Shown one piece after another: positions 61,150-64,000 of a stretch of 64,000 nt of DNA (positions are counted from its first letter, which is position 1; each line of letters starts with the position of its first letter). Origin of the DNA: Chroococcopsis sp964623815 (lineage in GTDB: Bacteria; Cyanobacteriota; Cyanobacteriia; Cyanobacteriales; Microcystaceae); contig CAZUVR010000017.1 of NCBI GenBank assembly GCA_964623815.1, forward strand, positions 15,032 to 79,031, given 5' to 3'. Position numbers and translations under genes: made by a program. Below the pieces are notes generated by a model, which saw only the letters and a program-made list of their open reading frames with translations, searched no databases and was not told the origin of the DNA.

Positions 61150-61816
61150 CTAACTCCTGATTCCCGACTCCCGACTCCCGACTCCCCCCCAAAGAAGGGC
61201 GAAAGATGATGTAAGCTGCGGGCCCTAAAAGAGGGATAAGGGAAACAATCCAAAATAGGAGAGGGTTTTTCAGCCCTCGTTTCTCCATGTCATCCTTAAT
61301 TAAAATCGGTGCCAGTAAGGTTAACATACAGAAATCCAGACTCATGACGTTAATAAAACGGCTGCTTTGCCATTGAGTCAGGAAGTCTCCCCAATCCCCC
61401 TGAGATAATCCGTAAACCATCAGGGTTAACCCGCCTAAGAAGGTAACTGCCCCGAGAAAGCGAGAATCCCACAATTTTATCAGCCAATTTTTCTCGCCGG
61501 TAAACGATGTGTTACGACGACGGAAAATCAAATAGGGAAAAATGGCGAAGGCACCCACCGCAAAAGAAAAGGCGGCGAAGGGCCAAGCTGGGATTTTCTG
61601 CTCTCTACCATCTACTAACATCAACGAGGTGTAAATTATGGGCCATACACCCATGATATTAAATAAGGCGATGATGAGGGGATTGATCCCCGTCCACTGC
61701 CCGGTGGATAGTTTGGTGATTAATTCTAACGTGTCGGGTTGATCTGGAGGGGCGAAGACGAAGGCATAGAGGATGAAACCGAGCCAGAGTAAGGCGAGGA
61801 TGATTGAATTCCACAT
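61133..61816 (-). CDS. Conserved polytopic membrane protein, unknown function
   Basis: 227 residues with about five or six hydrophobic segments (roughly 3-20, 47-65, 78-97, 120-138, 152-172 and 183-205). The C-terminus GGSRESGVGNQELVKELS is encoded by the heptamer repeat (61152-61186) and is therefore not part of the conserved fold. The family is not one I can name. Its 3' end overlaps the methyltransferase gene by 17 bp. Confidence 0.65.
   Translation of the reverse strand: MWNSIILALLWLGFILYAFVFAPPDQPDTLELITKLSTGQWTGINPLIIALFNIMGVWPIIYTSLMLVDGREQKIPAWPFAAFSFAVGAFAIFPYLIFRRRNTSFTGEKNWLIKLWDSRFLGAVTFLGGLTLMVYGLSQGDWGDFLTQWQSSRFINVMSLDFCMLTLLAPILIKDDMEKRGLKNPLLFWIVSLIPLLGPAAYIIFRPSLGGSRESGVGNQELVKELS
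61152..61186 (+). repeat. Five tandem heptamers inside a coding end
   Basis: AACTCCT, GATTCCC, GACTCCC, GACTCCC, GACTCCC run without a break and are translated on the minus strand as the last residues of the membrane protein (61133-61816). Confidence 0.8.
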
Positions 61817-61885
61817 AGGGTGTTTTGTCAGGTGAATATTCTACCTATTGTAGAATAGCCACCTTAGACGATTTATAACACTGCC

Positions 61886-62023
61886 TTAGGGTGAGCCGGT
61901 GGGAGAGGGGCTAGGAGAAGCTTCGGGAGTGGTGCCGGTGCCGCCGCCGCCACCACTGTTACAAGCGGCTAAAGGAGTTATAAAAAATAGAGCTAGGAGG
62001 ATGGGTAAAATTTTCTTTGACAT
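61886..62023 (-). CDS. Very small lipoprotein
   Basis: 45 residues: MSKKILPILLALFFITPLAA followed by the lipobox Cys (LAAC) and a Gly-rich then Pro/Ser-rich tail (NSGGGGGTGTTPEASPSPSP). Signal peptide and LAAC are textbook, and an ATG with stop codon define it. The mature part is only 25 residues of disordered sequence, so any role is unknown (possibly a spacer or a remnant of a larger lipoprotein). Confidence 0.6.
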   Translation of the reverse strand: MSKKILPILLALFFITPLAACNSGGGGGTGTTPEASPSPSPTGSP

Positions 62024-62079
62024 ATTTGCCTCTTAATTTAATTAACCTCATTAATTTTATAGGATAACTAGTTAAATTA

Positions 62080-63885
62080 TTAGTCTCTTTCAGTTTCTAC
62101 TTTCACTTCTTTAGATAGATGTCTGAACCAGGTAAAGTATAATCCTATCGAAAGTAGTAAAAATACCAAGGTCAGGATTTTAACGCTCTCCCACTGTTTC
62201 ATGATGACAACTATGCCTATTAGAAAAAGTACTAATTGCCAAGGGACGGCTATAAATGTAGCGAGTATGTCTCGATTATTTTCTGCTTTAATTTTTGCCT
62301 GAATATTGGGTTTAAGACTCTGACTCATCTCTCCCCAAAAGCCAAAAGGCCGCGTTACATTATAGAAATTTTCCAAAACGCTCTTTTCTGTGGGAGCGGT
62401 TAGTAGAGTACCGATAATACAAGCGATCAGGGAGCAGATAGAAGGAACGAGAAATAGTATGTATTCTTGATATTGACCGTGTTGAAAAAAGGGTAAGATT
62501 ACGGCTTGAGCCGCTAAAGCGGATACCATTCCGGCTACGGTTCCGATCGCAAATCCATAACCGTTAAATCTCCACCAATACCATCTTAATAATAGGGGCA
62601 CAGCTAAACCCACTCCCAAGCCAGTAGTTAACCAGCCCCAAATGTCGTTAACATTTTGAATATTAAAACTTAATAATAAGCCGATAACTACTACTAGAAC
62701 CGATGTTAAGCGACTTTGAAAGATTAACTCATCGTTACTGGCTGACGGCTTTATATAGGCTTGATAAATATCCCTTACCCAGTACGCCGCGCTGGCATTA
62801 ATAATAGCGTTAAAAGTAGACATTGCTGCGGCTAAAAACGCGGCAATTAATAACCCTTTCATACCCACAGGTATATATTCTGAGATTACAGTGGCTAAAA
62901 TTCTTTCTGGGTCAGTGATAGTGCCTTTATTTAAGCCGTAATTTATAGCTAGGACTGCGAAAGATGTCACCAGGGGCCAACGGAATGAGAGTAATATGAT
63001 CCAGAATAGAGATAGTAACCCGGCATCTCGATCGCTTTTCGCTGCTAAATACCTTTGTAACATATAGCCGCCGCTACCGCTACAACCCTCGATCGCGGTT
63101 TTCACCATATAGAAAAATACTACACCGCCGAAAAGATTAAAGATGGCATAATCTCCCGGTATATCTAGAGTTGATGTGGGTATAATACTACTCCACTCAC
63201 TCAAATTCCAAGTTTTAGGAGTAGTAGAACCAGGTATGGCAACGGAAAAAGTTTCGGGAAGATTGACGGTAAATAAAGCCACTGCCGATACATAAATGAC
63301 GGCTACAAAAATTAGTATTCCCTGAAATAGATCGGCTACTACCCCACCGTAAAAACCACTGGCTACCGTATAGATTAAAGTTAGAAATATAAGAATGATA
63401 GCCGCCAAACGATCGTCCATCCCAAGGAATTGCCCGATGAATTTTCCGCCCGCTACAGAGAAATAACTCATCGTACCAATAGAGAATAAAATTGTAGCGA
63501 CGGCGCTGATAATTCGGGCCGCGTTTCCCTGCTTTCCGGCACCGAAACGGAACTGCATCCATTCCGCCATCGTCATCACTTGAGCGCGTCGATTCCACTT
63601 GCCCATAAAAGTCATGAGGAAGGCCATGATCAAAACCACGCCGCCCCTGATTTCTATATATAATCCTTTAGTTCCCAGGGCGTAAATTAGAGCGGAAATA
63701 ACCATCGTTCCCGCTAAATCGGTGTTAGCGGCCATCCCGGAAACCCCTAACATCCACCAGGGTAAACTGCGATTACCGAGGAAGAAAGATTCTAATCCTT
63801 GAGATGCTTTCTTTTCATAGATAGCACCGATTGCTAGGGTTCCTAATAGATAGAGCCCGATGATTACATAATCGATTAGTTGCAT
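62080..63885 (-). CDS. Sodium:solute symporter (SSS family)
   Basis: 601 residues with about 13-14 membrane helices. The family signature is present: FFLGNRSLPWWMLGVSGMAA near the N-terminus (helix 1-2 and the sodium site), GFYGGVVADLFQGILIFVAV and MKGLLIAAFLAAAMSTFNAI with the conserved Ser/Thr (sodium-binding) region. Related members carry sugars, nucleosides, inositol or amino acids; the substrate cannot be read. It starts 4 bp after the stop of the preceding gene, so the two are cotranscribed, and that gene would be a clue to the substrate. Confidence 0.9.
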   Translation of the reverse strand: MQLIDYVIIGLYLLGTLAIGAIYEKKASQGLESFFLGNRSLPWWMLGVSGMAANTDLAGTMVISALIYALGTKGLYIEIRGGVVLIMAFLMTFMGKWNRRAQVMTMAEWMQFRFGAGKQGNAARIISAVATILFSIGTMSYFSVAGGKFIGQFLGMDDRLAAIILIFLTLIYTVASGFYGGVVADLFQGILIFVAVIYVSAVALFTVNLPETFSVAIPGSTTPKTWNLSEWSSIIPTSTLDIPGDYAIFNLFGGVVFFYMVKTAIEGCSGSGGYMLQRYLAAKSDRDAGLLSLFWIILLSFRWPLVTSFAVLAINYGLNKGTITDPERILATVISEYIPVGMKGLLIAAFLAAAMSTFNAIINASAAYWVRDIYQAYIKPSASNDELIFQSRLTSVLVVVIGLLLSFNIQNVNDIWGWLTTGLGVGLAVPLLLRWYWWRFNGYGFAIGTVAGMVSALAAQAVILPFFQHGQYQEYILFLVPSICSLIACIIGTLLTAPTEKSVLENFYNVTRPFGFWGEMSQSLKPNIQAKIKAENNRDILATFIAVPWQLVLFLIGIVVIMKQWESVKILTLVFLLLSIGLYFTWFRHLSKEVKVETERD

Positions 63886-63889
63886 CTGT

Positions 63890-64000
63890 TTAGGAGAGGT
63901 TGAGTTTTTCGATGAGACGATCGATGGCGAAACATTCGTTCATCATACGTTGAATACACTCTACCTTAATTTGTTCCTGGAGACGTACTTTTCCGAAAGC
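63890..64000 (-). CDS. 3' end of an unidentified gene upstream of the symporter
   Basis: Only the last 36 residues are present, ending MMNECFAIDRLIEKLNLS, mostly helical. The frame is open to the window edge. It stops 4 bp before the symporter start, implying an operon. Too short to identify. Confidence 0.6.
   Translation of the reverse strand, partial: AFGKVRLQEQIKVECIQRMMNECFAIDRLIEKLNLS

Overview
The window is cyanobacterial chromosome. The evidence is the photosystem I genes psaL and psaI, a Psb32-type lumenal TPM protein, a Cph1-class phytochrome with a bilin-binding Cys, many small proteins of cyanobacterial type, and frequent GCGATCGC (HIP1) octamers (e.g. 1654, 8592, 20566, 24854, 40218). 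Heptanucleotide tandem repeats (AACTCCC/GACTCCC/GATTCCC type) sit in several gene gaps. I see no insertion sequence, phage, integrase, CRISPR array or plasmid function. The genus cannot be fixed from this sequence.

Layout. 0-9.8 kb: a truncated PEP-CTERM-type exported protein, an RDD membrane protein, psaL-psaI, psb32, two small conserved proteins, leuD, a minus-strand run (sugar-1-phosphate nucleotidylyltransferase, LpxB-like glycosyltransferase, collagen-like secreted protein), scpA, pdxH and a single-domain response regulator. 10-15 kb: the cell-shape cluster mreB-mreC-mreD followed by a class A PBP. 15-24 kb: ssb, then an exopolysaccharide region (GT4 glycosyltransferase, polyprenyl-phosphate sugar transferase, gmd, fcl) running into purE, a lumenal TPR protein, cysH, rplI and gloB. 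23.5-30.4 kb: a second glycosyltransferase with an ABC exporter, then mobA packed between two minus-strand genes, a DnaJ-TPR membrane protein and trpC. 30.9-36 kb: a 1706-residue calcium-binding repeat protein. 36-42 kb: recA, purL, purF and an FkbM methyltransferase. 42-50 kb: membrane and TPR proteins, corA-lepB-mazG-DUF2227 on the minus strand, tRNA-Val(TAC), a three-module helical protein with a pentapeptide-repeat protein, and an RluD-type pseudouridine synthase. 50-57 kb: YggT, a three-gene phytochrome signalling operon, a decayed coiled-coil locus, accC. 57-64 kb: pyk, a two-gene unit (heme-oxygenase-like putative metal oxidase plus a HemK-like methyltransferase), a membrane protein, a tiny lipoprotein, a sodium:solute symporter and the end of another gene.

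How the parts connect. The nucleotidylyltransferase at 6.6-7.8 kb could supply GDP-mannose, which Gmd and Fcl turn into GDP-fucose. The glycosyltransferases and ABC exporter would then assemble and export a surface glycan. MreBCD and PBP1 build the wall. The phytochrome operon couples light to two response-regulator outputs.

The most interesting items are: (1) the putative diiron-oxidase/methyltransferase pair at 59.3-61.1 kb; (2) an ABC exporter whose C-terminus looks like a histidine-kinase dimerisation helix with Tyr in place of the phospho-accepting His; (3) the triple-module protein paired with a pentapeptide-repeat protein; (4) two arrays of seven propeller-like repeats in the RTX protein, with a nearly perfect 327-bp tandem duplication further on. 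All functional statements rest on motif reading by eye; no database search was run.
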